A stretch of DNA of 64,000 nucleotides, taken from Mercenaria mercenaria (Eukaryota; Mollusca; Bivalvia; Venerida; Veneridae). The notes beneath the pieces are model-generated. The model was not told the origin of the DNA. It saw only the letters and a program-made list of their open reading frames with translations, and did no database searches. The stretch is taken from contig NC_069367.1 of assembly GCF_021730395.1 (NCBI RefSeq), positions 6,756,501 to 6,820,500 on the forward strand, written 5' to 3'. Each line of letters begins with the position of its first letter. Positions within the stretch are counted from its first letter, which is position 1. Below, one piece after another: positions 1 through 11,437 of the stretch. A program made the translations under genes and the position numbers.

Positions 1-291
1 CAAGTGGCACAGAGCACTTCATATCAAAGTACATTTATCAAGTAAATAAACAATCAGAGGCTAGGGTATAAAATTATTGTTTCTATGGTCCTCATATTTA
101 TTACCTAATCCATACTGAATGTTGCGTAAATTACTCAAAATGTCTTTAAAAATTGCGTATTCTTACAGCCCTTGCCGACTCGAGCAACAAGTATGTTAAC
201 TTAAAATGACAAGGATATGTATGTACAGCAACTTGCAAGCACCATTTAAAAATGCTTAAATGCTACATAATATATAATTATGACAGACAAT

Positions 292-1789
292 ACAAGAGCT
301 GTCCGTAAGACAGCCAAGCTCGACTATTCAAAATATTGTCCCAGAAGCAGGAAAATATTACCCAAAAAGGTTAAATATCAAAAGAGTTTTAAGTTCAAAA
401 GGGGGAATAATTTGACCAAAATGCATATCAGTTATGGGACTTGCTGCTATAAACTAGATTTATAACCCCGAAGACACATGTGAAGTTTCAAATCAATATC
501 TGCATTATTTTGGAGATAGTAACTTGCATGTAAAACTTTAACCAAAATTTTCTAAGTCCAAAAGGGGGCATAATTTGCTCAAAATACATGTCAGAGTTAT
601 GGGTCTTGACCCAATGAGGTTGGTAATTGATCTAGAAAAAGAAAAAATAAGTTTCAAATCTATATGCCTTTTAGAAGTAGCTGTATGTACTTGCACGCAA
701 AACTTTAACCAGAATTTTCTAAGTCCAAAAGGGGGCATAATTTGGCCAAAATGAAGGTCAGAGCTATGGGACTTGCTGCTATCAACTAGTTTTATAACCC
801 CGAAGACACATCTGAAGTTTCAAATCAATATCTGCATTAGTTTTGGAGATAATAACTTGCATGTAAAACTTTAACCAAAATTTTCTAAGTCTAAAAGGGG
901 GCACAATTTGCTCAAAATACATGTCAGAGTTATGGGTCTTGACATAATGAGGTTGGTAATTGATCTAGAAAAAGAAAAAATAAGTTTCAAATCTATATGC
1001 CTTTTAGAAATAGCTGTATGTACTTGCACGCAAAACTTTAACCAGAATTTTCTAAGTCCAAAAGGGGGCATAATTTGGCCAAAATGAAGATCAGAGTTAT
1101 GGGACTTGCTGCTATCAACTAGATTTATAACCCCGAAGACACATGTGAAGTTTCAAATCAATATCTGCATTAGTTTTGGAGATAGTAACTTGCATGTAAA
1201 ACTTTAACCAAAATTTTCTAAGTCTAAAAGGGGGCATAATTTGCTCAAAATACATGTCAGAGTTATGGGTCTTGACCCAATGAGGTTGGTAATTGATCTA
1301 GAAAAAGAAAAAATAAGTTTCAAATCTATATGCCTTTTAGAAATAGCTGTATGTGCTTGCACGCAAAACTTTAACCAGAATTTTCTAAGTCCAAAAGGGG
1401 GCATAATTTGGCCAAAATGAAAGTCAGAGTTATGGGACTTGCTGCTATCAACTAGTTTTATAACCCCGAAGACACATGTGAAGTTTCAAATCAATATCTG
1501 CATTAGTTTTGGAGATAGTAACTTGCATGTAAAACTTTAACCAAAATTTTCTAAGTCCAAAAGGGGGCATAATTTGCTCAAAATACATGTCAGAGTTATG
1601 GGACTTGACCCAGAGAGGTTGGTTATTGACCTAGAAAAAGAAAAAATAAATTTCAAAGCTATATGCCTTTAATTGATGGCTGTATGTACTTGCATGCAAA
1701 AACTTAACCAAGGTGTGACGCCGACGCCGACGCCGACGCCGACGCCAGGGTGAGTAGAATAGCTAGACTATTCTTCGAATAGTCGAGCT
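292..1789 (+). repeat. Hairpin-ended tandem-repeat element, family A (333-bp units)
   Basis: The body is a tandem array with a period of 333 bp (equivalent points at 538, 871 and 1,204), about four units, each containing the box AAAAGGGGGCATAATTTG twice in diverged half-units. The 5' end reads ACAAGAG at 292, then a small stem-loop (GCTGTC...GACAGC, 298-314), then AGCTCGACTATTC (316-328). The 3' end is a (GACGCC)n tract (about 1,716-1,746), then a hairpin at 1,761-1,789 whose second arm GAATAGTCGAGCT is the exact reverse complement of the 5' motif, then AAAA. The identical 66-codon open frames in the units are repeat shadows. It lies in AGFG intron 3. Confidence 0.8.
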
Positions 1790-1922
1790 AAAAATGAAAC
1801 TATCATGTTAATTCTACACAAGGATTATTCCAGCGAGTTGTTTTTTAAGCTATACTATTTCTATTCCAGCCCGACTGGTACCAAACAGTGACACTTATTG
1901 TATCCTGTTTTAACTGAACTAG

Positions 1923-2217
1923 CGGAATTTGTTTGTTTGTTTGTTTTGTGTTTTACACCGTCTTTCAACAGTATTTCAGTTATGTAACGACAGGCAGTTA
2001 ACCTAACCAGTGTTCCTGGGTTCTGCACCAGTACAAACCTGTTCTCTGCAAGTTCTCTGCCAACATCCCCGCATAAATCAGAGGTGGAGGACGAATGATT
2101 TCAGACACAATGTCTTCTATCAAATTGTTACAGAGAACATATGCCCCGCACGAGGATCAAACTCACGACCCCGAGATCCGTAGATCTGCGCTCTCCCTAT
2201 TGGGCTAAGCGGGCAGG
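1923..2217 (-). mobile_element. tRNA-derived SINE, full length with target duplication
   Basis: Read on the minus strand it has a tRNA-like head with an A box (TAGCCCAATAGGGAGAGC) and a B box (GTGAGTTTGATCC), a central body, and a tail ending near ACTGAAATACTGTTGAAAGA followed by a (CAAA)n-like tract. An 8-bp direct repeat TGAACTAG flanks it (1,915-1,922 and 2,218-2,225). It may belong to the V-SINE/RUDI type known from molluscs, but that is from memory. Two further fragments of the same SINE lie at 12,453-12,655 and 50,252-50,297. Confidence 0.8.
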
Positions 2218-2225
2218 TGAACTAG

Positions 2226-2662
2226 AGGTGTAACTTATAACCATACTTGTATAAAATTATGATAAAATCAAAGATTTCACACAGTCTACCACAAATATGA
2301 TAAACATGATAAACATGACAGATATGATAGTTCAGCTTGCACTCTGTCTCACATAACCTTTTAAAAGTTGTGTTGTTAAAACTGGGTACAATCGCCTATC
2401 AGAAAGTGAAATTTTTCTCCGATAAAAGGTTGATTATTTCGATGGGGTCATAGATAAAACTGGTACATTCTGTATACTAACTGCTGGTCATGTTACGGAC
2501 ACCTATTGGTATGCCAAACATTTCAATTATTTAAGTTATTTTTACACAGGACAAATTATCTCCCTTGGCCACCAGTTCGAGGGCCATTCTTGATATAAAA
2601 TTGGCTGTTTATTTTATACAGAATACCTCACAATGCTGTAAAATTTTGTAAACCGATAAAAA
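2226..2662. other. AT-rich intronic sequence, nothing recognised
   Basis: No open frame, RNA gene or repeat is recognisable here. A short repeat of ATGATAAACATGATAAACATGA occurs near 2,297. Confidence 0.5.
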
Positions 2663-3167
2663 ACAAGAAACTCGGCAATGCCACGAAACCAGGTTTTCAA
2701 CACTTTTCATAAGAATAAAAAAGTATACTAAATCACAGTGCACCACTTTAAAGCACAACCCTAACCCTAACCTAACCCTAACCCTATTTTTAGTAACAAT
2801 GACCTTGACCTTGATCCCAGAAACCCCAAAATCAATCCCAAACTACAACTTTATATAAGTTTTCTATACACCAAGTTTCATCATGAAAGCTCATTCCTAA
2901 GTTAAGTTATTGACTGGAAACCCTTTTTCTATTTTAAGTAACAGTGACCTTGACCTTGACCCCAGAAACCCCAAAATCAATCCCAGCCTTTGTCTTGATA
3001 TAAGCTACATACATACCAAGTTTTATTCAAATATCTTTACCGAAACAAAAGTTATTGACCAGAAACACCAGTTTGATGCCGCCGCCGCCCGCCCATCCAC
3101 CCGACCTCCTGCCCGACCAACGACATACCCCAATCTAATAACTCAGGTTTTCATTGAAAACCTGGTT
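2663..3167 (+). repeat. Hairpin-ended repeat element, family E
   Basis: The 5' end has ACAAGAAA at 2,663, a mini stem GGCAATGCC, and the motif AACCAGGTTTTCAA from 2,687. The inside holds two diverged units of TGACCTTGACC-type sequence (about 2,800 and 2,947). A GCC-rich tract (3,076-3,120) precedes the 3' hairpin at 3,143-3,167, CAGGTTTTC-ATT-GAAAACCTG. The arm TTGAAAACCTGGT is the exact reverse complement of the 5' motif and is followed by TAAAAA. Same blueprint as families A, B, C, D and H. Confidence 0.7.
2756..2786 (-). repeat. Short interstitial telomeric repeat
   Basis: About five CCCTAA units (TTAGGG on the minus strand), one short by a base, lie inside element E just before its first TGACCTTGACC unit. 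Molluscs use TTAGGG telomeres. The tract may be chance slippage within the element rather than a healed break. Confidence 0.6.
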
Positions 3168-3169
3168 AA

Positions 3170-4150
3170 AAATTCTTACAATGTGGTTATCTTTGAAATT
3201 GTCACACTGTATTTCTTATGAAAAATTTGACCTTCAAAATGGCCGACAGTTTTGTCAAGGGAGATAATAAATACACAAGTCAGGAACTACTCTACCAGCA
3301 GAATAATATATCTGTTTAGTTGCTGTTATCTTCAAAACCTAATTTTCTGTCATCAAAGAAATATACAACCAAACTTCGTTCACTTGAACTCAGATCCTTT
3401 GAAAGCCTACTTCGCTCGTACTCATCGTCGGGTCTCAGCAAAACCCCTATATAATGTATCATTTTCGATGGCTCTAACTACAATAACCCAAACAAATTTC
3501 ACAGTTTGAGCAAACGAAGTTGACTGCATTCCAGTAGTTACTTTTCAGACTAGAGTTAACAAATATTAAAATCTATTTATTTGAAAAGTATATTAGTTAC
3601 CAGGTATGTCTTCAAAAATTATCCACAGTATGTGCAGAGCAAGTTGATAGCATAATGAAATGAAAGATTTGGCCCTTGAACTGCACACTGTGACTGGTTT
3701 AATGCAGTTTCAACATTCTTTATCATCCTGGTATCTTAAACTTAAAAGGATGATAGTGAACAGTATACTAAGTGAACTGTTACCATCTTTAAACAAATAT
3801 GATAATATATATCTAAATTTTTTTTGGCATGTACCCACTTCTTTCTGTTTTTTTTAAATTAACACTTATATCCCACTATTTTCATCATTCCATCCCTGCT
3901 AAAAAACATGATTGTACCGGAAACTATATTTGCAATTGTACCTTCCACTGATCTGCTTTAAAGTACACAGTGAGCTAAATCCAGATGAAGCAGGACGGAT
4001 GAATATACAGCCAAGGCAGTCTGAAAGACAGCTATATCCCCCGCGGCTGTTATGGATAGTGAAAGGGTTGATGTTATTTGGCGGAAGAATTTACATTGTT
4101 AAGTATATTTTATAGTCCATGTACATTTGTATGACGACATAAATGAATTT
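3170..4150. other. Intronic sequence, nothing recognised
   Basis: There are open frames of up to 85 codons but none resembles a known protein or has splice context. Around 4,010-4,050 a segment (GACAGCTATATCCCCCG) resembles the 5' boxes of the hairpin-ended families and may be a decayed end. Confidence 0.4.
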
Positions 4151-5010
4151 GAAAATCCTTCAAATGATTTAAGAGATAGAGTGGACACAAAATGGAAGGC
4201 TCAAACCTTTGACCTTGAGTTGTGACCTTGACCTTGAGCCGACATGACTGACTCATGACTGACAGACTTCTGCACGTCGTCTTGATGAGGTGATCATTTG
4301 GCCCAAGTTTCATGAAAATCCTTCAAGAAGTTTAGGAGATACAGAGCTAAAACCTTTAAACTCGAGTTGTGACTCTGACCTTGAGCCGACATGGCTGACT
4401 CATGAGTCTGCACATTTTCATGATGAGGTGATCATTTGACCAAAGATTCATGAAAATCCTTCAAGGCGTTTATGAAATACAGAGTGGACACAAATTGGAA
4501 GGCTCAAACCTTTAACCCAGAATTGTGACCTTCACCTTGAGCAGACATGACTGACTCATGAGTTCTGCACATCATCTTGATGAGGTAATCATTTGATCCA
4601 AGTTTCATGAAAATCCTTGAGGGGTTTAGGAGATACAGAGCGGACACAAATGGAAGGCTCAAACCTTTGACCTAGAGTTGTGAACTTGACCTTGAGCTGA
4701 CATGGCTGACTCATGAATTCTGCACATTGTCTTAATGTGGTGATCATTTGACCCAAGGTTCATGAAAATCCTTCAAGAGGTTTAAGAGATACAGAGCAGA
4801 CAAAAAATGTTACAGACGGACGGAAGGATGGATAGAGACCATTCCTATAGCCTCCCACCTTTAGGGGATACAGAACTGACAAAAAAGTTACAGACAGACA
4901 AAAGGACAGATGGAGACCATTCCTATAACCACACATCTTTATGTGATACAAAGCTGACACAAAATATTACGAATGGACGAAAGACCAATCCTATAACCCC
5001 CCCACCCACC
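4151..5010 (+). repeat. Degenerate tandem repeat of about 155 bp
   Basis: About five diverged units are anchored by CATGAAAATCCTTCAAG-like boxes near 4,151, 4,314, 4,452, 4,607 and 4,763. Each unit carries GTGACCTTGACCTTGAG and GACTGACTCATGA. The right part dissolves into GACGGACGGA-type simple sequence and C-rich sequence. No clear terminal hairpin was found, so I do not group it with the hairpin-ended families. Confidence 0.7.
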
Positions 5011-5267
5011 ACTCATGGCTGGGGATTAATAATGTTTTTCAACCATATGTAAGATCTACATGACTTATAGACAAAACCTGGGCTTTACAGTCATTTACAA
5101 GCAAAAGCTACCCTTGGCTTTGACTGAGCAAAACAAAGAAGTGTAACAAAAATGACAGCGGTCAACATGAAAATCTCAAGTGAACCCGGATACCTGATCA
5201 ACCAAAGCTCAAGTGTAAATGCCAACGTATATTTATTCTTAAATAATGTTCTGCCAAATCAAATACA

Positions 5268-5504
5268 TGAGCTGTGCCATGAGAAAACCAACATAGTGGC
5301 TTTGCACCCAGCATGGATCAAGACCAGTCTGTGCATCCGCGCAGTCCGGTCAGGATCCATGCTGTTCGCTAACAGTTTCTCTAATTCCAATAGGCTTTGA
5401 AAGCGAACAGCATGAATCCTGGCCAGACTGCGCGGATGCGCAGGCTGGTCTGGATCCATGCTGGTCGCAAAGCCACTATGTTGGTTTTCTCGTGGCGTGG
5501 CTCA
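5268..5504. mobile_element. Foldback MITE, about 237 bp
   Basis: Nearly the whole element is an inverted repeat. The left arm contains GAGAAAACCAACATAGTGGC and CAGCATGGATCAAGACCAG. The right arm carries their complements, ending in TTGGTTTTCTCGTGGCGTGG. The centre pairs GATCCATGCTGTTCGC with its complement. It sits immediately downstream of AGFG exon 3, in intron 3. There is no coding capacity and the superfamily is unclear. Confidence 0.8.
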
Positions 5505-5518
5505 GTCATGATCATTAC

Positions 5519-5779
5519 CTGAGTATTTCCTACTTGTAGTTTTGGGGCGTTCTCTCCTAGTAATGACTTCAGTGGTTTAGTTCCTGGTGCTTTTGTTGCT
5601 GTAATTGCCGACTCGTTCATGCGTTTTGCTTCTTCTTTCATACTGTCTGAGGGCGCCACATAGTAACGTTTTCTTTCATATTTTTGGGACATAAAGTCTT
5701 TGACCTTCGCTTCATCTCGCCCTTCCGTCTGACTGCCTAATCTGTTGTCATATAGACCCAGCCATACTTTCCTACAATA
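5519..5779 (-). CDS. AGFG1: AGFG exon 3: end of ArfGAP domain and linker
   Basis: This exon encodes 87 residues starting YCRKVWLGLYDNR, which matches CKQIWLGLFDD in human AGFG1. KVKDFMSQKYERKRYYVAP then closes the ArfGAP fold, and a linker contains the AGFG signature KPLKSLLGENAPKLQ. The acceptor is TTCTTCAG before 5,779 and the donor CAG/GTAATG follows 5,519. The length of 261 nt keeps the frame. Exon 2 ends on a whole codon (GAG), so the join gives HGNE-Y-CRK against HGNE-V-CKQ in human, supporting this acceptor over the AG six bases further in. The linker stretch between the domain and KPLKSLL is short and Ala/Thr/Lys-rich. The residues come from the open frame; the family match is from memory of the human protein. 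Confidence 0.93.
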
Positions 5780-5785
5780 CTGAAG

Positions 5786-6588
5786 AATTGAAAAGCATTT
5801 ATTTACAAGTACTTAAAGCTACCTTTCATGGAGTTGCAACCATTCATATATTTTCGTTATGATTTCAGTCTAAGCAAATAGCAACTGCTATATTTAATTC
5901 CACTTTGTACATGTAAATGCTGACTTTTCATGGACTACCGACGCCAGTTTTTAGCACGTGAAATTGAAAGTAAAGTATTTTCTTTTGTTTTCCCATACGT
6001 CAAAAATAATATCCCAAGATGTCAACAATCAACAAAGGAGACTGCAAGCTGTAGTTCTGAGATTTTTGGTAAGACAATCTGACCATACCATGTATGTTCA
6101 CAGTGTTAATTATCATTCCACATAATCCTTAATTGTTTCTGTCTCCATTTCTTATGTCCCGACACTGACTTAGTTTACATCCATTAATAGATTTCTGCGC
6201 ATGGGTTTAGGTTAACTGTGCTATTTCTGTAACTGCCTAAGTGTCATGGACAACAGTTTGTGTTTCATGCTTTTTGTTTTGTTTTTTATTTTGAAGGTAT
6301 GCCAGTTTTAACAAATTTCACTGCTTCAGTTTTATAAAACCAAATTACCTGACCACACACAAATAGAACATTATTTCTAGGTAATGAAGTTTAATTGTTC
6401 CAAAGAATGTAGTTTTAAAACATACCGATAATGAATTACTGAAATGAGTCATAGGGTTTCTTTTTTTTTTTAGTTTGGATGTTAAGTGTAATGTACTGTA
6501 CTGTAGACTGGGAAAATTAATATATTCATATTTGGGAATAATGCCACTCACAGATACAAAATATTCTTGACTATTAATCTTCATGTCA
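5786..6588. other. AGFG intron 2 sequence, nothing recognised
   Basis: AT-rich with no recognised element. The 127-codon open frame on the minus strand (6,345-6,728) runs into repeat element B and has no protein character. Confidence 0.5.
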
Positions 6589-6589
6589 A

Positions 6590-8370
6590 ACAAGAGCTGT
6601 CTCCATAGGATGACATATGCCCCCGATGGCACTTTGAATGAGTAGTTATGGCCGATGTTAGAGTTTAGGACCTTTGACCTACGGAGCTGGGTCTTGCACG
6701 CGACACGTCGTCTTACTGTGCCACACATTCATGCGTAGTTATTTTAAAATCCATGCATGAATGACAAAGATATGGACCGGACACGCCCATCAATGCACTA
6801 TCATGAAAAATGACCTTTAACGTCTAAGTGTGACCTTGACCTTTGCAGGGGTCACACTGGGAATTTTTTTCTCTGAGCCACTGCTTTTCCGAAGATAAAA
6901 TTATGAGGCCAACAACGGCGAAGCGCATAGCATTGATGTTCTTGTAGGGCTACATTATATGTACCAAAGTACTCATACTATTCAAGAAATTAATGTACTT
7001 ATTACACATTAGTCTTAGTAACCCTTTAAAAAGATATTTAGAAAATCAATTTGTGTTATTTTCTAAAATTATCATTTTTATAAACATCTGCCATTTAATA
7101 AAAAAATTCTGAAAATCACATTTAAAATAAAGATGTCAAAAAAGAAAAAAAAAAGTTTAAAAAAAAAACAGTGTTTTATTTTGCACATTACCTATAAGTG
7201 GGTGGGGTTCGATGCCTTCGCATGTTTTATTCTCGAAAATTACTTCAAAATAAGAGCTCCTTTTGCAACATTTGTCATATTTTTCTTAAATGTAGACTTT
7301 TTATTGGCTTTTTATTAAGATTGCAATAAAAAATCTCGTCAGAAATATCCGAAAATCACGGTCGCGAAAACGGGTGACAAATTCGGAAAACGTAAGTTAG
7401 AATTAAATATTTGATAAAATACCTATGTTTTATTGCTTTTCTATCATCATAGCTGTTCAATACTTACAATTTCTGCTTGTCTAAAGCATTTTTATTTGTT
7501 TTGCCCAAACTAACCCTTGGCAATCATAGAAAATTTGTCTAACGGCCGACTGCTCATAAAATCGTATCAAGTGCACAAAATGAAGATTATAATTATCCAG
7601 TTTGTTATTCAATAATCTAATTATCGCCAATTAACTGCCTGATCAAATAAAAAAAATTGCAAATTGGCTCCCTCCTTTTCAATAACGGATGTTGTGTCTA
7701 CACAGATTATCGATTTTTCACACCTTTTGGTTCGTAAAACTGGCAATATTCGTAGTTTTGCAGACAGACATAGCTTCGGGCCATTTTCGCCAATTAGAAA
7801 ATTTCGGAGCCACGTTTAATTTTTTGTCGCAAATGGCTCAAGTGGCGATCGACAGCGTGACCCCTGCCTTTGAGCTACGGACCTGGGTCTTGCGCGCGAC
7901 ACGTCGTCTTACTGTGGTACACATTCATGCCAAGTTATTTGAAAATCCATCCATCGATGACAAAGATATGGACCGGACACGCCAATCAATGCACTATCCT
8001 TTAATGTCTAAGTGTGACCTTGACCTTTGAGCTACGGACCTGGGTCTTGCGCGTGACACGTCGTCTTACTGTGGTTCACATTCATGCCAAGTTATTTGAA
8101 AATCCATCCATCGATGACAAAGATATGGACCGGACACGCCCATCAATGCACTATCCTTTAATGTCTAAGTGTGACCTTGACCTTTGAGCTACGGACCTGG
8201 GTCTTGCGCGCGACACGTCGTCTTACTGTGGTACACATTCATGCCAAGTTATTTGAAAATCCATCCATCGATGTCAAAGATATGGACCGGGCACGAAAAT
8301 TGCGTACAGACTGACAGACCGACAGACTGACAGACGGTTCAAAAACTATATGCCTCCCTTCGGGGGCATA
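6590..8370 (+). repeat. Hairpin-ended tandem-repeat element, family B, split by an insertion
   Basis: The 5' end has ACAAGAG at 6,590, an imperfect stem TGTCTCC..GGATGACA, then TATGCCCCCGA at 6,616. The body has units of roughly 155-160 bp containing CGACACGTCGTCTTACTGTG and TGTGACCTTGACCTTTGAGC. Next come a (GACAGACT)n-like tract (8,307-8,336) and a terminal hairpin at 8,349-8,370 (TATGCCTCC-CTTC-GGGGGCATA) followed by AAAAA. The arm TCGGGGGCATA is complementary to the 5' motif. A 1-kb DNA element (6,846-7,866) interrupts it. Confidence 0.78.
6846..7866. mobile_element. Non-autonomous TIR element of 1,021 bp inside element B
   Basis: The ends are CAGGGGTCACACTG and its inverted counterpart CAGCGTGACCCCTG. 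A 6-bp direct repeat CCTTTG flanks it (6,840-6,845 and 7,867-7,872), and uninterrupted units of element B carry a single CCTTTGAGC at the same place, so the insertion is clear. The CAGGG start is hAT-like but a 6-bp duplication is atypical for hAT. There is no transposase frame. The right part shares GGCTCAAGTGGCGAWCGACAG with a segment at 14,694-14,728. Confidence 0.8.
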
Positions 8371-9188
8371 AAAAAAACAAACACTAATTTTTTGATAATT
8401 ATTAACACCATGAATATTAGGCTGCTATTAAAAGTGTAAAATCTCTTAATAAAACTAACATGAAAATTTTCCATTCTAAGTTACCAAGTCTTTAAATCAG
8501 AGGTTATCATGAACATGACTTTTGCTGCAATGTGTGTAAGTTCACTTAATATAGATCTGCCATCAATGACAATTATGGGCGACTTCTCCAGAAAACTGAG
8601 TACTTTTTAGCTGGCAGAGTGCAAGATACAGAAGACCCTCCTGTTCTAAGAAGTGTCCCTGGTTCTTCAGCATGCTTGGAGTAAAGCACCCATATACAGG
8701 ACTCTTATCTGAATGCAAGATATTTTTTATTTGTAGAAATAAGGGAGTGAACTCATAAAGCCCAGTTTCAAAGTCAGCCGAAGTCCAGAAGTCTTTTTGG
8801 TCAGATCATCAACTGACTCAGGACAAAAGTATAAAAAGTATAAGATTCACAGAACTTTAATGACTGCATTTTTCAAGTTATTATGTATCCTGTTCTCAAG
8901 AACTCAAAAGATTTCGTACATCAGAAAGATAAAGCTACACCATACCTTCGAGACAATGCAATAAAGCTACACCATACCTTAGTGACTATGCAATTGGCTT
9001 TGTTTGCTTGTTTATACAAAGCACAATGTGACAGCATTGTTCACTCACATATTTTCTGGTAAATCAAGAATCATAGAATATTACACTAAAAATTCACACT
9101 CCATAAATATTTTATCACCATTTTCTACAAATGGTTTTAGTCAAATTATCATTACAGATATTAAAATATCGAATAGACCACAAAATAC
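8371..9188. other. AGFG intron 2 sequence, nothing recognised
   Basis: Ordinary intronic sequence. A short near-duplicate (AAAGCTACACCATACCTT) occurs twice near 8,930-8,980. Confidence 0.5.
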
Positions 9189-9282
9189 CTCATTTCCATG
9201 ACATTTGATAAATTCCATTTCATCTGGTGTAAAACTAGCCATGGATATAGATTTAACCCTGTGTGGTGGATTCAGCCCTCGT
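9189..9282 (-). CDS. AGFG1: AGFG exon 2: core of ArfGAP domain
   Basis: A 94-nt exon. Its first base completes the leucine codon split by intron 1, and the next 31 codons read RGLNPPHRVKSISM followed by ASFTPDEMEFIKCHGNE. The first part is identical to human AGFG1 over 14 residues; this stretch carries the arginine that in ArfGAPs enters the Arf active site. The acceptor is a strong TTTATTTCAG at 9,283-9,292 and the donor GAG/GTATTTTG lies at 9,188. Phases agree with both neighbours (164 nt upstream ends with 2 nt spare; this exon supplies 1). Introns on both sides are full of repeats. Confidence 0.93.
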
Positions 9283-9292
9283 CTGAAATAAA

Positions 9293-10353
9293 AAAAATTA
9301 AAAATGTAATTAGAAATGTCATCAAACACAAACAATTCCTGTAATCATATTGTCTTGAAGCAACAGTAACAAGCCTTTAACTGACCTGAAAACTTCTGGA
9401 GTCTTTGGTGGCAGCAAAATATGTGAAAGTTCAAAATGGGTATTTTCAGTAAGTAAGTCTATGCTACCAGTATATTAATTCAAACCATTTTTTTGTATGA
9501 CAGGGACATATATCAACAACTTTTTTCATAAAGAAATGAAGCACCCTGTAGTCTGTAACTTTGGAAATCTTACACCAGATCTCAAATTGTACCTTTGGCT
9601 AATATTTCATCAAATTTCCATTCAGCTTTAGGTTTAGTTACAAAAAAAAAAAAGGTCAGCTTCTTACAGAAATATCTTAATTTATGGCCTAGATGTTTGA
9701 AATGGCTAAAGTCCAAGATGGACAGGGTAAATATTGCAATTTTCTGACTTAAAAAAAAAAAAGTAGCATTTCTTTTTAATTTCTTTCTAAAGCTACTCAC
9801 CCAGTTCTGATGAAATTTTTCAAATATTCATTTCACAGAATGTACCAGTATATATTAGTTAATACACTGAAAAATGATAAAGTGGGACAAAATAATAGTT
9901 AAAACTCGATTAAATTGCAAGAAGAATGTGAATTTTCTGCATTATTTAAAAAACATTGCAACTGTTTACTACATTATGCACAATGCTTTTGGATAATTAA
10001 AGAATATTTGACAAAAATCTTATGTCAATAAATTTGTACCAATGTCACTTTCAGAGTACTCACTTTTTATGAATTTTGGCGAGGAATTATTTTTCGCCTT
10101 AAATGTGTGGGTTTGTCCCTTTAAAGAGCAATCATGTCCTTTGGTTAAAACATTAAACCAATACGACATGACCTAAGCGGTTACAAGTATGAACGCTTAT
10201 TGATTGTCAGTGTCATGTATTTGATGCACTAAATTGCAAATCAATTCCCCTGACATGGATATCAAATTACAATGAATAACTCATTAAATCATTCCTATAT
10301 TGATGTCTGCATTACAAATGTACATGAAACAGTTTGTGCAGGAATGTTTATGG
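9293..10353. other. AGFG intron 1 sequence, nothing recognised
   Basis: AT-rich with several A/T homopolymers. A segment at 10,061-10,133 (CACTTTTTATGAATTTTGG...AAATGTGTG) resembles the 3' flanks of the TLR genes (for example 27,163-27,213), possibly an old dispersed repeat. Confidence 0.4.
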
Positions 10354-10565
10354 GTAACCCTTACCTGGCTAAAGTTCAATAATGAGCTTGTCCATCTTTC
10401 AATTTGGATAGTACCATTAACTGTTAAAAGGGGTGCTCACCAAAAAGATACTGACTGGATAGCAACAGTTCAGATCTTGATCAGACTGCATGGATGTGCA
10501 GGCTGATCATTATCTTCACTGGTCACAAAGGCAGAATCAGTAATGTCCAGCATGATACAGGTTAA
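10354..10565 (-). mobile_element. TTAA-type MITE, inverted copy
   Basis: Inverted relative to the copies at 11,438-11,649 and 55,980-56,175. It contains CTGGATAG...GATCTTGATCAGACTGCATG and CACTGGTCACAAAGGCAGA, and it ends in GTTAA at 10,561-10,565. The other end has mutated to GTAA. Non-coding. Confidence 0.7.
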
Positions 10566-10629
10566 CATTTCCACAAAATGTCTCTACAAGTCTTAAGCTG
10601 ACAGCAATCTGACAGCTTTATGAAAGGAC

Positions 10630-10838
10630 TACTGTAAAATTATTTAATTTCGTGGACATGAAATTTCGTGGTTTTGTTCCAAATGGCAATTTCGTGGGGA
10701 TATAAATTCGTGGATTTCAACTTTTAAACATGCAATGAATGGGAATTTACTTGTTCGTTGGGACTAAATTTCGTGGATTGTCTCAACCACGAAATCCACG
10801 AAAATTAGTCCCCCACGAATATTAATGATTTCACAGTA
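10630..10838. mobile_element. TA-flanked MITE, TACTGTRAAAT family
   Basis: The terminal inverted repeats are TACTGTAAAATTATTTAATT and, on the other strand, TACTGTGAAATCATTAATAT, both followed by TTCGTGG-type sequence. Internal inverted blocks carry AATTTCGTGGATT and its complement. The TA ends suggest mobilisation by a Tc1/mariner-type transposase. A diverged copy lies at 53,225-53,435. Confidence 0.8.
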
Positions 10839-11437
10839 TGTCACTTCAATCATTTCTAACAAATGTACACTATAGTTTCTGATAAGATGCTAGTTTTTTT
10901 TATTATAATATATTCAGACTTGGAGGCTTTCCCTGTTTCAAAATCAAAAGTGGGCATGACTTCTGGTGGCTTTTACTAGAAGTGGGCTGGGGCATGCAAA
11001 TTTCTTATTTAAGTTTGGCTTGTAAGCTTTGCTGTTTAAATAACATGATTGTCTATTTTTATTATAATTTGATGTTAAAGGTTATCTTTAGTTGGTATTC
11101 AGCAAAGAGCGATATCCAAAATACCCGAATGCATCCATATCCAATTTGTTACAAGAAAACTCATTGGACAGGCATTTGGGTTTTGTACTAAAAAAATATT
11201 TGTTCTTACAAAATGTATGTCTGATAATTTAGGAATTCATACATCTTCTTTCAACTTTTTGGCTGATTTTTCGTTGCAAAAAGCATACTATTTTATGTGG
11301 GGAAGTGGATTCTATCTGGCCCCAAAGAGGGCAAATGAAGTGCCCTCAGGCCACCCTGAATTAGACAATATAAACCTTATAGAGCTTTTAAGTTTTACCT
11401 TGAGCTGTGAACAGCCTGTTTGATATAGACATTGTAG
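10839..11437. other. Intronic sequence, nothing recognised
   Basis: No supported feature. The open frames near 10,982 and 11,217 lack protein character. Confidence 0.4.

Noticed and set aside
538-1404. Three nearly identical 66-codon minus-strand frames
   Set aside because: They recur exactly every 333 bp inside tandem-repeat element A and have no protein-family character; they are repeat shadows.
1716-1746. GACGCC hexamer run as a CRISPR-like array
   Set aside because: Units are contiguous with no unique spacers; this is a simple repeat in a eukaryotic element.
2910-3221. 103-codon frame rich in Pro, Arg and Ala
   Set aside because: Generated by the GCC-rich tract and TGACCTTGACC units of element E.
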